Shown: positions 50,296 to 61,321 of the stretch, in pieces | Numbering within the stretch: the first letter of the stretch is position 1 | Layout of the letters: each line of letters opens with the position of its first letter | NCBI RefSeq assembly: GCF_002022445.1 | Contig: NZ_MUYE01000001.1 | Coordinates: 1,557,501 to 1,621,500 of the forward strand | DNA: 64,000 nt | Source: Bartonella sp. AR 15-3 | GTDB taxonomy: Bacteria; Pseudomonadota; Alphaproteobacteria; Rhizobiales; Rhizobiaceae | Direction of reading: 5' to 3' | The notes under the pieces: generated by a model | What the model was told of the DNA's origin: nothing | Seen by the model: the letters and a program-made list of their open reading frames with translations, nothing else | The model's database searches: none | Position numbers and translations under genes: made by a program

Positions 50296-50670
50296 ATGGC
50301 AAAGCCAGAACTTGGAACCAAACGTGTTGACCCGGAAACGGGAAAGAAATTTTATGATCTTAATCGTGATCCTATCGTATCACCCTACACAGGACTTTCT
50401 TATCCGCGTTCTTATTTTGAAGTTGCAGCGGCTGAAGCAAGTAATGAAGAAGAGGTTGATACTGAAGAACTTGATATGGCACTTGAGAAGTCTGCCTTTA
50501 TGTTACTTGAAGAAGATGTCGATGTGTCTAAAGATGATGAGCTCCCTGAATTGGATGATGATGTAGATCTTGTCGATGATGATACGTTTTTGTCTCATGA
50601 CGAAGGTGATGAAGATGATGATGTTACTGATATCCTTGGCAATGGGGTTTCTAACGATGATGATGTTTAA
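50296..50670 (+). CDS. TIGR02300/FYDLN-acid family protein
   Basis: A 124-residue protein with the conserved N-terminus KPELGTKRVDPETGKKFYDLNRDPIVSPYTG (residues 3-33), which names the family, followed by a highly acidic low-complexity tail (Asp/Glu-rich from about residue 50 to the end). Function unknown; it is conserved in alphaproteobacteria next to this tRNA-Ala. Good AGAGG ribosome-binding sequence. The acidic tail suggests it binds a basic partner, which is only a guess. Confidence 0.9.
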   Translation: MAKPELGTKRVDPETGKKFYDLNRDPIVSPYTGLSYPRSYFEVAAAEASNEEEVDTEELDMALEKSAFMLLEEDVDVSKDDELPELDDDVDLVDDDTFLSHDEGDEDDDVTDILGNGVSNDDDV

Positions 50671-50774
50671 GAGAAGTAAGAAGAGATTATGTTCTATTTA
50701 TTAATATAGATTTTTCTTGATCTTCAGCTTGTCTCGTTCTAAGAATTCTGTGGAAATTATTTGTTGTCTTTTGT

Positions 50775-50850
<76 letters not shown>

Positions 50851-51224
50851 AAAAGATCAAATATTTTTCTTAGTAAGATGAGATATTCAAATGTAGAGTT
50901 TGTATATTCATCGAAAAATGAGGCATGTGATTGTATTGTCTTGGTTGTCTCTATAAAAATCATTTCATTATTATTTGATACTCAAGAAGCTTTATGAAAG
51001 TATCATGAAGTTTTACTGTTATTTATAATAGAGAGGTATAATGATAATAAGCTGAGAGCTCCTTCATAAGGGGTATATTTACAATTGTAATATTCTATTT
51101 ATATTTGAAATTGATAGAGAAAGAGTGTGGGTATTTCTTATGAAACTGCTTTATGAGCTTTAAATTATAAGTTGTTGAGTGAGCTTCATTGTCATTTGTA
51201 TTTTTTATAGTGCTAGTGATTATG
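50851..51224. other. Gap between tRNA-Ala and mutS
   Basis: About 375 AT-rich bases downstream of the tRNA and of mutS (convergent). No gene, repeat or clear terminator that I can support. Confidence 0.45.
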
Positions 51225-53960
51225 CTATTGTTCTGCAAGTTGTTTGAGACGGTAGAGCTCTTCTAAAGCAGCTTTAGGAGATAATTCATCAGGATGGATA
51301 TTTTTTAAAGCATCTTTAATTGCGCAACATTTCTCATGTTTTTCATTTGTAAAAGGTGTTGATCTAAGAGAAAATAGCGGCAAGTTATCAATTAATTTAT
51401 GAGCTTTCCCGGACATTTCACCTTGTTCTAATTGATGTAAAACATCTGTTGCACGAGAAATAACTGTTGCAGGTAATCCAGCTAGCTTCGCTACTTGCAC
51501 ACCATAGGAGCGATCAGCCGTACCTTTAGTGATTTCATGAAGGAAAATAACATCATTATTCCAATTTTTAACTTTCATTGTTACATTATGAAGGCGATTA
51601 AGTTTTTTAGTTAACGCCGTCATTTCATGAAAATGTGTAGCAAGAATAGCACGACAGCGGTTTATTTCATGAAGATGTTCAACTGTTGCCCAAGCAATTG
51701 AAAGACCATCAAAAGTTGACGTCCCTCGTCCAATTTCATCAAGAATGACGAGAGAATGGCTACTGGCATGGTTAAGAATAGTTGCCGTTTCAACCATTTC
51801 CATCATAAAGGTTGAGCGCCCTCGAGCAAGATCATCAGAAGCACCAACACGACTAAATAAACGATCAACAATGCCAATATGAGCTGAAGCAGCTGGTACA
51901 AATGAGCCCATTTGCGCCATAATAGCAATGAGAGCGTTTTGTCGTAAAAAAGTTGATTTTCCTCCCATATTAGGGCCTGTTAATAACCAAATGTCTGCAT
52001 TTAGGTCTCGGTTTTGTGCCGAAAGATTACAGTTATTGGCAATGAATGGTTCTGCAACTTGTTTTCGTAATGCTTGTTCTACAACGGGATGACGTCCAGC
52101 AGTAATATGAAAGGCTAACGAATTATCAATTTTGGGACGACAATATCCTTGCTCTTCAGCTAAGTGGGCTAGAGCGATAGATACATCTAAAATAGCCAGA
52201 GCTTCAGAAGCTTGACGAATGAAATCAATCTGTTCGGTAATTTCATCGACGAGTTCATCAAAAATTTCTAATTCAAGTGTTAAAGCATGATTTGCTGCGT
52301 GGGCAATACGACTCTCGAGTTCAGCAAGCTCTGCTGTGGTGAAGCGCATAGCATTTGCCATTGTTTGTCGATGGATAAAACGAGCTTTTGCTTGTGGAGT
52401 GCTTGTGAGAGCTGAGGCTTGTAAGCTGGTGACTTCAATGAAGTAGCCTAAAATGTTGTTATGTTTGATTTTGAGTGTTTTAATATCTGTTTCTTGAGCA
52501 TATTGCGCTTGGAGACCAGCAATAACACATCGTGATTCATCCCGCAAACTACGCATTTCATCTAATTTTTGGTGATAATTAGGACGAATAAAACCTCCAT
52601 CTCGCTTGAAAAGAGGAAGATCGTCAATTAGCGCTTGTTCTAGATGAAAATGCAGAGTGGTAGGTAAGTGTAAGAAAACTTCTCGTACATCATGGATTTC
52701 CTGAGGGAGTAATTTATTATTAAGAATCTGATTAATTTCATTGATGATTTTAAAACCGCGCTGGATTGTACCCATATCACGCGGCCCTCCTCGACCAAGC
52801 GCTAAACGTGATACTGCACGTGGCATATCTGGCCCTCCTTTCAAAATAAGTTTAATAGCTTCTGCAAGAGGAGGATTGCTCAGAAAAAAATCTATTGAAT
52901 CAAGACGTTTATCGATAGCTATTGGAGTTGTTAGAGGCGAAATTAAGCGATCAACAAGAAGGCGTGAACCACCTCCTGTAACAGTGCGATCAATTGCTTT
53001 GAGGAGACTTCCATCGCGTTGACCGGATGTAGTTCGAATGAGTTCAAGACTGAATCTTGTTGCTGCATCAATGAAAAGAGTTGTGCTTTCATTTTGACGC
53101 TCAGGTCGCATGAGAGGGGGACGGTGTGTGATTTGTGTTTTTTCAATATAGCGAATAGCAGCAGCAATGGCTGAAAGTTCCGGGCGAGAATAATCTGCAA
53201 TGCCTTTAAGAGTTGAGAGTTTGAAGTAATGACAAATATCTCGTTCAGCAGTGGTGGTATCAAAAAGATTTTCTGGTTGAGGGGAGATAATCTGATCGAG
53301 AACATTGAAAAGAGCTTTTTGAGATTTATCATGGAAAAGTGAATCAGCGACAATTATCTCTTGTGGATCTACACGCATAATATCTGTTAAAAGATTTTCT
53401 TGACGGCTTTCTGTAACTCGAAATATACCAGTAGAAATATCTATCCAAGAAAGGGCATATTCTTCTTTACTGCTAGTTATCGTGCGAGCAAGGGTCATGA
53501 GGTAATTTGCCCGCGCTGGATCAAGAAGTTTTTCTTCCGTTATCGTTCCGGGTGTTATAAGGCGAACTACATCGCGTTGAACAACTGATTTTGAACCACG
53601 TTTTTTTGCTTCTGCAGGATCCTCTATTTGTTCGCACACGGCAACGCGATAACCGCAAGCAATAAGTTTTTGTAAATAATCATCTGCAGAATGAACAGGA
53701 ACACCACACATTGGGATATCTTTACCTAAATGTTTCCCGCGTGTTGTGAGTGTAATCCCTAGGGCTTGAGCAGCTTCAGTTGCGTCATTAAAAAATAATT
53801 CATAAAAATCACCCATACGATAAAAAAGAAGAGAGTCACTATTAACAGCTTTAATTTCTATATACTGTTCCATCATAGGGGTAAGGCGCTCTTGCTGAGC
53901 ATTGGGTGGAATCGTAGGGAGTTGGAGTGAATCATTTTTATGTTCAGTCTCTTTTTCCAT
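51225..53960 (-). CDS. mutS: DNA mismatch repair protein MutS
   Basis: Mismatch recognition ATPase of 911 residues. The N-terminal mismatch-binding motif [11 protein letters not shown] (near residue 40; the Phe-x-Glu wedge is in GDFYELF), the connector, lever and clamp domains, then Walker [11 protein letters not shown] near 661-670, the DEIGRGTS Walker B/D-loop and the ATHFHE switch. It is divergent from maeB, the usual Rhizobiales arrangement. Intact. MutL is not in the window. Confidence 0.97.
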   Translation of the reverse strand: MEKETEHKNDSLQLPTIPPNAQQERLTPMMEQYIEIKAVNSDSLLFYRMGDFYELFFNDATEAAQALGITLTTRGKHLGKDIPMCGVPVHSADDYLQKLIACGYRVAVCEQIEDPAEAKKRGSKSVVQRDVVRLITPGTITEEKLLDPARANYLMTLARTITSSKEEYALSWIDISTGIFRVTESRQENLLTDIMRVDPQEIIVADSLFHDKSQKALFNVLDQIISPQPENLFDTTTAERDICHYFKLSTLKGIADYSRPELSAIAAAIRYIEKTQITHRPPLMRPERQNESTTLFIDAATRFSLELIRTTSGQRDGSLLKAIDRTVTGGGSRLLVDRLISPLTTPIAIDKRLDSIDFFLSNPPLAEAIKLILKGGPDMPRAVSRLALGRGGPRDMGTIQRGFKIINEINQILNNKLLPQEIHDVREVFLHLPTTLHFHLEQALIDDLPLFKRDGGFIRPNYHQKLDEMRSLRDESRCVIAGLQAQYAQETDIKTLKIKHNNILGYFIEVTSLQASALTSTPQAKARFIHRQTMANAMRFTTAELAELESRIAHAANHALTLELEIFDELVDEITEQIDFIRQASEALAILDVSIALAHLAEEQGYCRPKIDNSLAFHITAGRHPVVEQALRKQVAEPFIANNCNLSAQNRDLNADIWLLTGPNMGGKSTFLRQNALIAIMAQMGSFVPAASAHIGIVDRLFSRVGASDDLARGRSTFMMEMVETATILNHASSHSLVILDEIGRGTSTFDGLSIAWATVEHLHEINRCRAILATHFHEMTALTKKLNRLHNVTMKVKNWNNDVIFLHEITKGTADRSYGVQVAKLAGLPATVISRATDVLHQLEQGEMSGKAHKLIDNLPLFSLRSTPFTNEKHEKCCAIKDALKNIHPDELSPKAALEELYRLKQLAEQ

Positions 53961-54170
53961 TTTATACGATTGTTCCCTTTAATACAGGCTTTATTGCCCT
54001 TTTTTGTTTACTTCGAGATATATCTTCATTACCTCTAGAATGAAGCGCATGATAAGATGCTCTTATAAAGTGAGCATAGCGATTTTTGGCATACGAATCA
54101 AATTTTAAAAATTAATCATTATATTTGTTGTTAATTAGAGTTTATGCTGTTTTTTAAGAAAGTAAGTGAA

Positions 54171-56489
54171 ATGAAAAAAAATGAACAGGATCAAACAACA
54201 TATAAAAAATTTTATAGTGTACACGACCAAGAAGCCCTTGATTTTCATAAGGGTGATCGTCCTGGGAAGCTTGAAATTGTTGCAACAAAACCTATGGCAA
54301 CACAGCATGATCTAGCGCTTGCTTATTCGCCGGGTGTTTCTGTTCCAGTTAAAGCAATTGCTGAAAATCCTTTAATGGCTTACGATTATACGGCAAAAGG
54401 GAATCTTGTCGCTGTTATATCAAATGGGACAGCTATTTTAGGTTTGGGTAATTTAGGTGCCTTGGCATCTAAGCCAGTGATGGAAGGAAAAGCAGTTCTC
54501 TTTAAACGCTTTTCAGATGTGGATGCAATTGATTTAGAAATTGATACGAGCGATCCGGAAAGCTTTATCAATCTAGTACGGCATTTAGAACCATCTTTTG
54601 GTGGTATTAATCTTGAAGATATTAAAGCACCTGATTGTTTTATTATTGAAAGCCGTTTACGCGAACTCATGAATATTCCTGTTTTTCATGATGATCAACA
54701 CGGTACCGCAATTATTGTGGCTGCGGGTGTCATAAACGCTTTGCATTTAACGGGGCGTACTATGCAAGATACACGGTTAGTCTGTAATGGTGCAGGTTCT
54801 GCAGGAATTGCTTGTATTGAGCTTATTAAGGCAATGGGTTTTCGGTCTGAAAATATTTTGTTGTGTGATACAAAAGGCGTTGTCTATGAAGGTCGTGAAG
54901 AAGGAATGAACCAGTGGAAAGCTGCTCATGCCATTAAAACAGATAAACGCACGCTTTCTGAAGCGATGGAAGGTGCTGATATGTTTTTTGGAGTTTCAGC
55001 AAAAGGTGCACTAACCGCTAAGATGGTAAAATCAATGGCACCACAACCAATTATTTTTGCTATGGCTAATCCTGATCCAGAAATTACACCTGAAGAAGTA
55101 GCAGAAATACGTGATGATGCTATTATAGCAACAGGTCGATCAGATTATCCCAATCAAATTAATAATGTTCTTTGTTTCCCGTATATATTTCGTGGTGCTC
55201 TTGATGTTCGTGCAACGGTTATCAATGAAAGCATGAAAATTGCTGCAGCCAAAGCTATTGCAAAATTAGCTCATGAGGAAGTTCCTAACTGTGTTGTAGA
55301 AGCTTATCATGGAAATCGTCTGAAATTTGGCCCTAATTATATTATTCCAGTTCCATTTGATCCACGTTTACTAACAGTTATTTCAGTTGCGGTGGTAAAA
55401 GCAGCAATGGAAAGCGGTGTTGCTAGAAAGCATATTCATGATTTAAAAGTATATGAACATGACTTGAATGCTCGACGTGATCCCATTGCATCTACGATGC
55501 GTGGTGTTTATGATTATGTTTGTCAAGCACCAAAGAAAATTGTTTTTGCAAAAGGAGAAGAAGAACCGGTCATGCGAGCGGCTGTATCTTACGTTCATCA
55601 AAAACTAGGGGAAGCAATTTTAATTGGTCGTGAAGAACAAATTAAAGATACTGCTGCTATTGCAGGAATTGATCTTGAGCGTGAAGGAATTTCTATTCTG
55701 AATGCAAAGCTGTCTTGTCGCACGGATGCTTACGCTCAATATCTTTATAAAAAGATGCAGCGCCAAGGTTGGCTGTTGCGTGATTGTTATCATCTTATCA
55801 ATAATGATTGCAATTATTTTTCTGCTTGTATGTTAGCTTTGGATGATGTTGATGCAATGATTACAGGAGTAACACACAATTATGAAACGGCTTTGATAAA
55901 TATACGACGAGTAATTGATGAGAAACCACAAGAACGATTAATTGGTATTTCAATAGCTATTTGTCGCGGACGCACTGTGTTTATTGCTGATACAGCTGTT
56001 TATGAGAATCCTAATGCTGAAGAACTCGCTGATATAGCTGAACAAACAGCTTTTTTTGTTCGTGAATTTGGATATCAACCACGAGTAGCATTTTTAGCAT
56101 TTTCTACTTTTGGTCATATAAAAGGTCAAATTACACAACGTATTCAGAGAGTTGTTGATATTTTACATGAACGTAAAGTTGACTTTGAATTTGATGGAGA
56201 AATAAGTGCTGGTGTAGCTCTTAATTCGAAACTGACGCAACAATATCCTTTTATGGAATTAACAGAACCAGCTAATATTTTAATAATGCCTGGATATCAT
56301 TCATCTTCAATTTCTAGCAAAATATTGCAAGAACTTGGTGATGCAACCATTATTGGCCCTATCTTAATTGGATTGAATAAATCTGTGCAAATTGTGCCGT
56401 TTAGTGGACGCGACACAGACATTATTAATACCGCAACTTTGGCTGCCTATCACGCAGAAAAAATTGCTAAAAAAAATAAAAGCCTTTGA
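54171..56489 (+). CDS. maeB: NADP-dependent malic enzyme with phosphotransacetylase-like domain
   Basis: Decarboxylates malate to pyruvate with NADPH formation. From ATG 54171 the protein has 772 residues: malic domain (YSPGVSVPVKAIAENP, then NGTAILGLGNLG and VFHDDQHGTAI), NAD-binding domain (LVCNGAGSAGIACIELI), and from about residue 440 a PTA/PTB-like domain seen in MaeB-type fusions, thought to be regulatory (acetyl-CoA). An in-frame ATG at 54144 would add nine residues; both are possible. Divergent from mutS. Confidence 0.95.
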   Translation: MKKNEQDQTTYKKFYSVHDQEALDFHKGDRPGKLEIVATKPMATQHDLALAYSPGVSVPVKAIAENPLMAYDYTAKGNLVAVISNGTAILGLGNLGALASKPVMEGKAVLFKRFSDVDAIDLEIDTSDPESFINLVRHLEPSFGGINLEDIKAPDCFIIESRLRELMNIPVFHDDQHGTAIIVAAGVINALHLTGRTMQDTRLVCNGAGSAGIACIELIKAMGFRSENILLCDTKGVVYEGREEGMNQWKAAHAIKTDKRTLSEAMEGADMFFGVSAKGALTAKMVKSMAPQPIIFAMANPDPEITPEEVAEIRDDAIIATGRSDYPNQINNVLCFPYIFRGALDVRATVINESMKIAAAKAIAKLAHEEVPNCVVEAYHGNRLKFGPNYIIPVPFDPRLLTVISVAVVKAAMESGVARKHIHDLKVYEHDLNARRDPIASTMRGVYDYVCQAPKKIVFAKGEEEPVMRAAVSYVHQKLGEAILIGREEQIKDTAAIAGIDLEREGISILNAKLSCRTDAYAQYLYKKMQRQGWLLRDCYHLINNDCNYFSACMLALDDVDAMITGVTHNYETALINIRRVIDEKPQERLIGISIAICRGRTVFIADTAVYENPNAEELADIAEQTAFFVREFGYQPRVAFLAFSTFGHIKGQITQRIQRVVDILHERKVDFEFDGEISAGVALNSKLTQQYPFMELTEPANILIMPGYHSSSISSKILQELGDATIIGPILIGLNKSVQIVPFSGRDTDIINTATLAAYHAEKIAKKNKSL

Positions 56490-56508
56490 AATTTCAAGGT
56501 TTTTTTAT
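56483..56508 (+). terminator. Terminator between convergent maeB and secB
   Basis: CCTTTGAAA followed directly by TTTCAAGG (56483-56499) folds into a hairpin with one bulged T, then seven Ts. It overlaps the maeB stop codon and would end maeB transcription. Confidence 0.65.
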
Positions 56509-56554
56509 AATAAAAGAAATAAAATAGATTTTATATAATTTTACAAGATAGCCT

Positions 56555-57031
56555 TTAAGATGGTTGTGTTTGATTATTTTTTTGTTCTTCAGCAACACGT
56601 TTTTGAAACATAGTTGCAAAATCAATTGGATCAATCCACAAAGGTGGAAAACCACCATTTTGTGTAGCATCAGATATAATTTGCCTAGCAAAAGGAAACA
56701 AAAGACGCGGACATTCAATAAAAACGAGCGGCATTACATGCTCTTGTGGAATATTTTTAATATGGAAAATACCGCCGTAAATCAGCTCTACGTGAAATAG
56801 CATTTCGGTATCATCTTTAGTTTTTACTGAAAGGGATAGTACGACATCATAATTATCATCGCCAATTGGATTGGCGTTGACATTAATGTTAACATCAATT
56901 TGTGGTGCTTTTTCTCGTGGACGCAATGAACGAGGTGCATTCGGATTTTCAAACGAAAAATCTTTTAAATATTGGGTTAAAACAGCAAATACTGGTTCTC
57001 CATTATTATTATGTATTTCACCTTCGGCCAT
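56555..57031 (-). CDS. secB: Protein-export chaperone SecB
   Basis: A 158-residue Sec[22 protein letters not shown] near the N-terminus, [12 protein letters not shown] in the middle, and [33 protein letters not shown], the SecA-binding signature region. It keeps precursors unfolded for the Sec translocon. AAGG is positioned before the ATG. Convergent with maeB; fxsA lies upstream on the same strand. Confidence 0.97.
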   Translation of the reverse strand: MAEGEIHNNNGEPVFAVLTQYLKDFSFENPNAPRSLRPREKAPQIDVNINVNANPIGDDNYDVVLSLSVKTKDDTEMLFHVELIYGGIFHIKNIPQEHVMPLVFIECPRLLFPFARQIISDATQNGGFPPLWIDPIDFATMFQKRVAEEQKNNQTQPS

Positions 57032-57160
57032 ATTGAAAACCTTTCATTATAATACACGTATTTCTATCTTAAGTTTAAAATAAATTATCATGACTTGCAA
57101 ATGGTTGCAAGAAATGCTCGTCTTACCTTTAATTATTTTTTTGTATTTTAGTTATTATCA

Positions 57161-57652
57161 TTATTTTTTCCAGGGAGACTTTGTCGCATTATAGCTCTGA
57201 TAATCCTCTGCGTTGAGTTCAATTATTTTTTCAGATTCATTTTGAGTTTCAGAATTTATTGTAACATGAGTATTTGTTTTATTTATAAGGGATAAAGAAA
57301 AATTCCAGATAAAAGTACGAATTGGCTTTACAAAGAGTAATATTCCAAAAATATCACTTATAAAACCAGGAAGAATAAGGAGAATTGCACCAAGCAGAAT
57401 AAGTGCATCATCGGCTATGTGAGACTCTAATGTATGCCCTTGAATAAGCTTGCTTTGTATATTTTTTATAAGACTTATGCCTTTAATACGTAACAAAATA
57501 ATTCCACTTATCATTGTTAGAAAAATTAAGCTCAAAGTTGCTAAAATTCCAATTTCTTTTCCGACAACGATAAAACCAGCGATTTCAAAAAAGAGAGCAC
57601 TAAGAATTATAATTAAAAAAAATTGAGACCTTGTATAATAAAATTTTGTCAA
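57161..57652 (-). CDS. fxsA: FxsA-family membrane protein
   Basis: A 163-residue cytoplasmic-membrane protein with hydrophobic helices at about 10-30, 35-56 and 80-112 including the family's LLILPGFISDIFGILLFVKPIR, and a soluble C-terminus. FxsA homologues affect sensitivity to phage exclusion in E. coli; the core function is unknown. Position beside secB and timA matches other Rhizobiales. Confidence 0.85.
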   Translation of the reverse strand: MTKFYYTRSQFFLIIILSALFFEIAGFIVVGKEIGILATLSLIFLTMISGIILLRIKGISLIKNIQSKLIQGHTLESHIADDALILLGAILLILPGFISDIFGILLFVKPIRTFIWNFSLSLINKTNTHVTINSETQNESEKIIELNAEDYQSYNATKSPWKK

Positions 57653-57838
57653 ATGAAGATACCTTTTTCAAGTTTTTTATTGAGAAAATCATATTATTCT
57701 TTTCTCAATTTAAATTAGGAAGCCATGAACATTATTTAAATAATAGATTTACTTATTTTTTTTACATGTTTATTGATAAATGATATTGACCGCAATGTTT
57801 ATTGCAAATCATTTAAGGTTTGGAGATTGACCACAATC

Positions 57839-58531
57839 ATGGAATTTGACGTTGTATTGATAATAGCTCTTGTTGTTATAGTTGTTGTTTTTGTACAACT
57901 ACGAAATGTATTAGGAAAACGAATTGGTTTTGAAAAACCTCCCTTTGATTCTTATTCGAAACATTCTAAAAAGCAGATTGAAAGAGAAACAAGTGATAAT
58001 ATTGTTTCATTGCCTGATCAGTCTTCTTCAAAAAAGAATAATTTTAGTGAAATTAATACCATCGCACCAGAAAAGAGTGCGCTGAATAGTGGTTTGCGTG
58101 CTATTAGCCTAGCTGATTCTTCTTTTTCTCCTCAATTTTTTATAAATGGTGTTCAAATTGTTTACGAAATAATTATGACAGCTTTTGCACAAGGTAATCG
58201 TGATCAGCTTAAAGAACATCTTTCATCGGATGTTTTTGAGAGTTTTTGTGAGGCTATAGAGCAACGAGAAAAAAATAATGAAAGAATTCAATTCACTTTT
58301 GTGGGGATTAATAAGATTGAATTTATTGCAGCAGAAATGCAGAAAGAAGAAGCATTTTTAACAGTACGTATCGTTAGTGAAATTATTTCTGCGACTTATA
58401 ATGAGCGAGAGGAATATATAGATGGTGATCCTGAAGCTATTATAGAAATCAGAGATATCTGGACTTTTGTGCGTAATACTACATCTAAAAATCCAAATTG
58501 GAAACTTTTTGCAACGGAAGATGAAAATTAA
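57839..58531 (+). CDS. timA: Tim44/TimA-domain protein
   Basis: A 230-residue protein from ATG 57839: one N-terminal membrane helix (about 5-22), a polar linker, and a C-terminal Tim44-like domain (about 85-228, with ILYEIIMTAFAQGNRDQLKEHLS-type start and a conserved DPEAIIEIRDIWTFVR strand). Bacterial TimA is proposed to take part in membrane-protein handling. The frame runs 22 codons upstream but the membrane helix begins correctly at 57839. Divergent from fxsA. Confidence 0.87.
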   Translation: MEFDVVLIIALVVIVVVFVQLRNVLGKRIGFEKPPFDSYSKHSKKQIERETSDNIVSLPDQSSSKKNNFSEINTIAPEKSALNSGLRAISLADSSFSPQFFINGVQIVYEIIMTAFAQGNRDQLKEHLSSDVFESFCEAIEQREKNNERIQFTFVGINKIEFIAAEMQKEEAFLTVRIVSEIISATYNEREEYIDGDPEAIIEIRDIWTFVRNTTSKNPNWKLFATEDEN

Positions 58532-58570
58532 AATTATTATTGGTTTATGGAAAATTTTTCATAAGATTAC

Positions 58571-59164
58571 ATGAGATTAAAAAGTTTAATGGTTAAGGAT
58601 GAAAGAAAAACAAACCTACTGGTTTCACAAGACTATTTTTTATGGGAGCAGGTTTGTCGTACGACAATGCCACTTTGTGACCGGTTGAATTTTCTTATGC
58701 GAAACAATGTTGAAAATACAAAGAATAAAAAACGACAAGCTATACAAATTTTTCCACTTTCTCAAAAAAGCCAACAAAAGCAGCAACCGACGATAGCTAA
58801 AGGGAAAAAGAAAGAAATAATTAAAACAAAGAAAATGCAGTATTTTGATCATACAGTGCATCGTAAAATTGCAAAAGGCTTCCGTCGTATAGAAGCACGT
58901 ATCGATCTTCATGGTTTGATACAAGATGAAGCGTATCGTTGTTTAAAAGAATTCTTACAGTCATCTCATCAGCGCGGATTACGTTATGTTCTAGTGATAA
59001 CAGGAAAAGGTTATTCATACGGAAGCAATGGTGTTTTGCGCCAATTTGTCCCTTATTGGTTATCAACGCCTACTTTTCAATATTACATCCATGCTTTTGA
59101 GCAAGCGGCTTATAGCCATGGAGGTAGTGGTGCCCTTTATATTCAGTTACGTCGTTTTCCGTAA
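58571..59164 (+). CDS. Smr-domain protein
   Basis: A 197-residue protein with a variable basic N-terminus (about 1-100) and a C-terminal Smr domain: IDLHGLIQDEAYRCLKEFL (near 113) and the VITGKG motif (near 143). Smr domains are nucleases or nucleic-acid-binding modules. In other Rhizobiales an mltA gene usually lies between timA and smr; here the two are only 39 bases apart, so mltA is missing from this spot. Confidence 0.87.
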   Translation: MRLKSLMVKDERKTNLLVSQDYFLWEQVCRTTMPLCDRLNFLMRNNVENTKNKKRQAIQIFPLSQKSQQKQQPTIAKGKKKEIIKTKKMQYFDHTVHRKIAKGFRRIEARIDLHGLIQDEAYRCLKEFLQSSHQRGLRYVLVITGKGYSYGSNGVLRQFVPYWLSTPTFQYYIHAFEQAAYSHGGSGALYIQLRRFP

Positions 59165-59184
59165 AGGAAAAAACATAGAGCCAG

Positions 59185-59904
59185 TTAGCACATACGTGAA
59201 CAATTATTGTATTCTGGGTTTTTTAAGCTTCGTCTATTATAAGCAATACGCGGTGGCCTTTGAACAAGGATTTTTTTAAATATAGATTGCATAGGCTGTA
59301 AATCGTTATCTCGTAATGCACTTATAGAAGCACTTAGCATGTGATCTTCTCTTATAATTGAAAAATCAAGCGTATAACCTGCAGCTTCAGCAAGTTTTTG
59401 GAAAAAAAAACATTGTGCGCGTCTATTACCTTTTTTAAAAGGACGTATATAGTTGAGAAAGGAAAACAGTTCGGCTGCTTCATTGGTAAATTCTTTGGGT
59501 GATAAACCTTGTAAATTATTTTTCTCAGCGAGTATTTTGTCAAATTTTTTTAAACCTGTCTGGACTTGTTCACCAATTGCAAAAAAAGTATTCGAAACCA
59601 CTTTTTTAATTTCTGGTTGGCAGGCAACTGTTCCATCTAAAAACATAAATGGAATATCACGAGTACATCCAGCCCATTCAAATATTTTATAAAAGAGACG
59701 TCTATGAATATATTTTAAATAAAAGGAATCAAATTGTTCTGGCATGGCCTCTTTGTGCAGATTAATAATTTCTTGTGTCGAACGATGTATGCATATTAGC
59801 TCAAGTCTTTCATAGTTTCGTATGTGATATTTATTTTTCAGTGTAAAACTATTTGGATAATTATAGTGACGGAACGATACTAATGCTTCTGCTTTATTAT
59901 CCAT
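59185..59904 (-). pseudogene. Degenerate Bep-type FIC protein without BID domain
   Basis: A 239-codon open frame clearly homologous to the FIC domain of the bep gene at 7432-9105 (shared NYPNS-TLKNKY, FEWAGCTRDIPF, EKNNLQGL segments). The catalytic motif reads RPFKKGNRRAQC (from residue 154) where the active form is HPFREGNGRTQR: the catalytic His, the acidic residue, a Gly and the last Arg are all replaced. The final 30 residues are out of frame relative to the homologue (NNCSRMC matches CIIVAAD in the other frame), and OB and BID domains are missing, so it cannot be a T4SS substrate of normal type. It stands alone between smr and hslO. Read as a decaying effector or former FIC gene; a regulatory role is not excluded. 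Confidence 0.8.
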
Positions 59905-60260
59905 TTATGGCAAGCCTTTGAATTATTAAAATAAAATTATCTTTCAGTAGATTTAGAAAAAAACAACTTATTTAGCCAATATTAAATTTATGATTTAAAT
60001 TTTAATCACTTTATTATAATACAATATTCATAAAAATTACACGGAAAAAATTCTTAAACTTTGTAATAAATAATAGGTAGTTTTTAGAATCTTAAATCTC
60101 AGCATCAATAAAAGTCTTCCGAACTTTTAAAAATAATAGATAAATTAATATATTATGTGCAATAAAATTTATAATAAATTTGCATATTTTATAGTATAAG
60201 ATTTTTTAATAGAAAGAAAAATTTGTCTGTTACAGGAATAATTATTTGTATACTTTATAC
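59905..60260. other. AT-rich gap between the FIC remnant and hslO
   Basis: About 355 very AT-rich bases without a supportable gene, upstream of the FIC remnant and downstream of hslO. Confidence 0.45.
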
Positions 60261-61259
60261 TTAAAAAAGTTCTTCTGGTTTGAAACGATAAACCGTTGAG
60301 CAAAATTCACAGGTAACAGAAGTTTGTTGATTTTCTATTGTTTGAGAACGTTCTTCAACAGAAAAGCTTTTTAATATTTCTTTAATTTTTTTTCGTGAGC
60401 AAGAACACTGGTCTGTTATAGGAAAAGTTTGAAAAACTTTTACACCTCGTTCGTGAAAGAGGCGGAAAAGCAATCGTTTAGTATCAACCTGAGGATCTGT
60501 AAGTTCTGCACTGTCAATAGTTGCAGTGAGCGCTTGTACTTCCTGCCATTGGTTTTCGAGTTGAATACGAGTTTTTGTTTTGTCTAATTTTGTATTTGTT
60601 TGGCATGAGGTATGATAAGGAGAAGCTTGGGGTAAGAGTTGAGTCAAAAGTCCTCCTGCTCTCCAATTTTTTTGTATTTCCCCACGCTGATTACGATTGA
60701 TTAAGGTGGAAACTGCCAGACGGAGATCAGTAGGAATTTGTTCTGATTGATTAAAATAATTGCGAGCGACTTCTTGAAAATTTGAGCCATCTAAGGCGAC
60801 GATTCCTTGATAGCGTTGTGTATAGCGGCTTTGGTCAATAGTGAAAGCCAAAGTCCCTTTTCCGAGAAGAATTTCTGAAGATGTCTGACCATTGGCTATA
60901 GCCTGTTTTAACTTTTCTTTATCAAAACGAGCGTAACCACGTAAATTGGAGGGAGGAACAAAATCACATACTAACATATTGACTGGTCCTTCAGAATGAG
61001 TTTGTAAAATAAATTTTCCTTCAAATTTGAATGATGTTCCAAGTAAAACAGTTGTGACTAAAGCTTCCGCTAGAAGATAAGAAACAGGATCAGGATATTG
61101 ATGCTTTGTGAGAATGGAGTTTAAGCTTTCTCCAAGTTGTACAGCGCATCCACGAACATCTAGTTCTTCGACTTGAAAGGGAGTAACGGTATCATCTTCA
61201 TTCTGATAAAAATTATTTAAATAGATTTGATCTTTAGATTTTTTGTATTTGTTATTCAT
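60261..61259 (-). CDS. hslO: Redox-regulated chaperone Hsp33
   Basis: Oxidation-activated holdase of 332 residues. The C-terminal zinc switch is intact: C-x-C (QCSCSRKK) and C-x2-C (VTCEFCSTVY). The N-terminal domain (SYLLAEALVTTVLLGTSFKFEGKFILQT) is typical. Last gene of the argD-argF-hslO cluster, 62 bases after argF, so probably co-transcribed. Confidence 0.95.
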   Translation of the reverse strand: MNNKYKKSKDQIYLNNFYQNEDDTVTPFQVEELDVRGCAVQLGESLNSILTKHQYPDPVSYLLAEALVTTVLLGTSFKFEGKFILQTHSEGPVNMLVCDFVPPSNLRGYARFDKEKLKQAIANGQTSSEILLGKGTLAFTIDQSRYTQRYQGIVALDGSNFQEVARNYFNQSEQIPTDLRLAVSTLINRNQRGEIQKNWRAGGLLTQLLPQASPYHTSCQTNTKLDKTKTRIQLENQWQEVQALTATIDSAELTDPQVDTKRLLFRLFHERGVKVFQTFPITDQCSCSRKKIKEILKSFSVEERSQTIENQQTSVTCEFCSTVYRFKPEELF

Positions 61260-61321
61260 ATTTTTGCTTTTTAATAGTTTATTTCATAAATGATTGGGTT
61301 AAAAAACACATCTTGTAAACA

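Noticed and set aside
52943-53353. 136-codon frame within mutS
   Set aside because: Out-of-frame shadow of mutS on the same strand.
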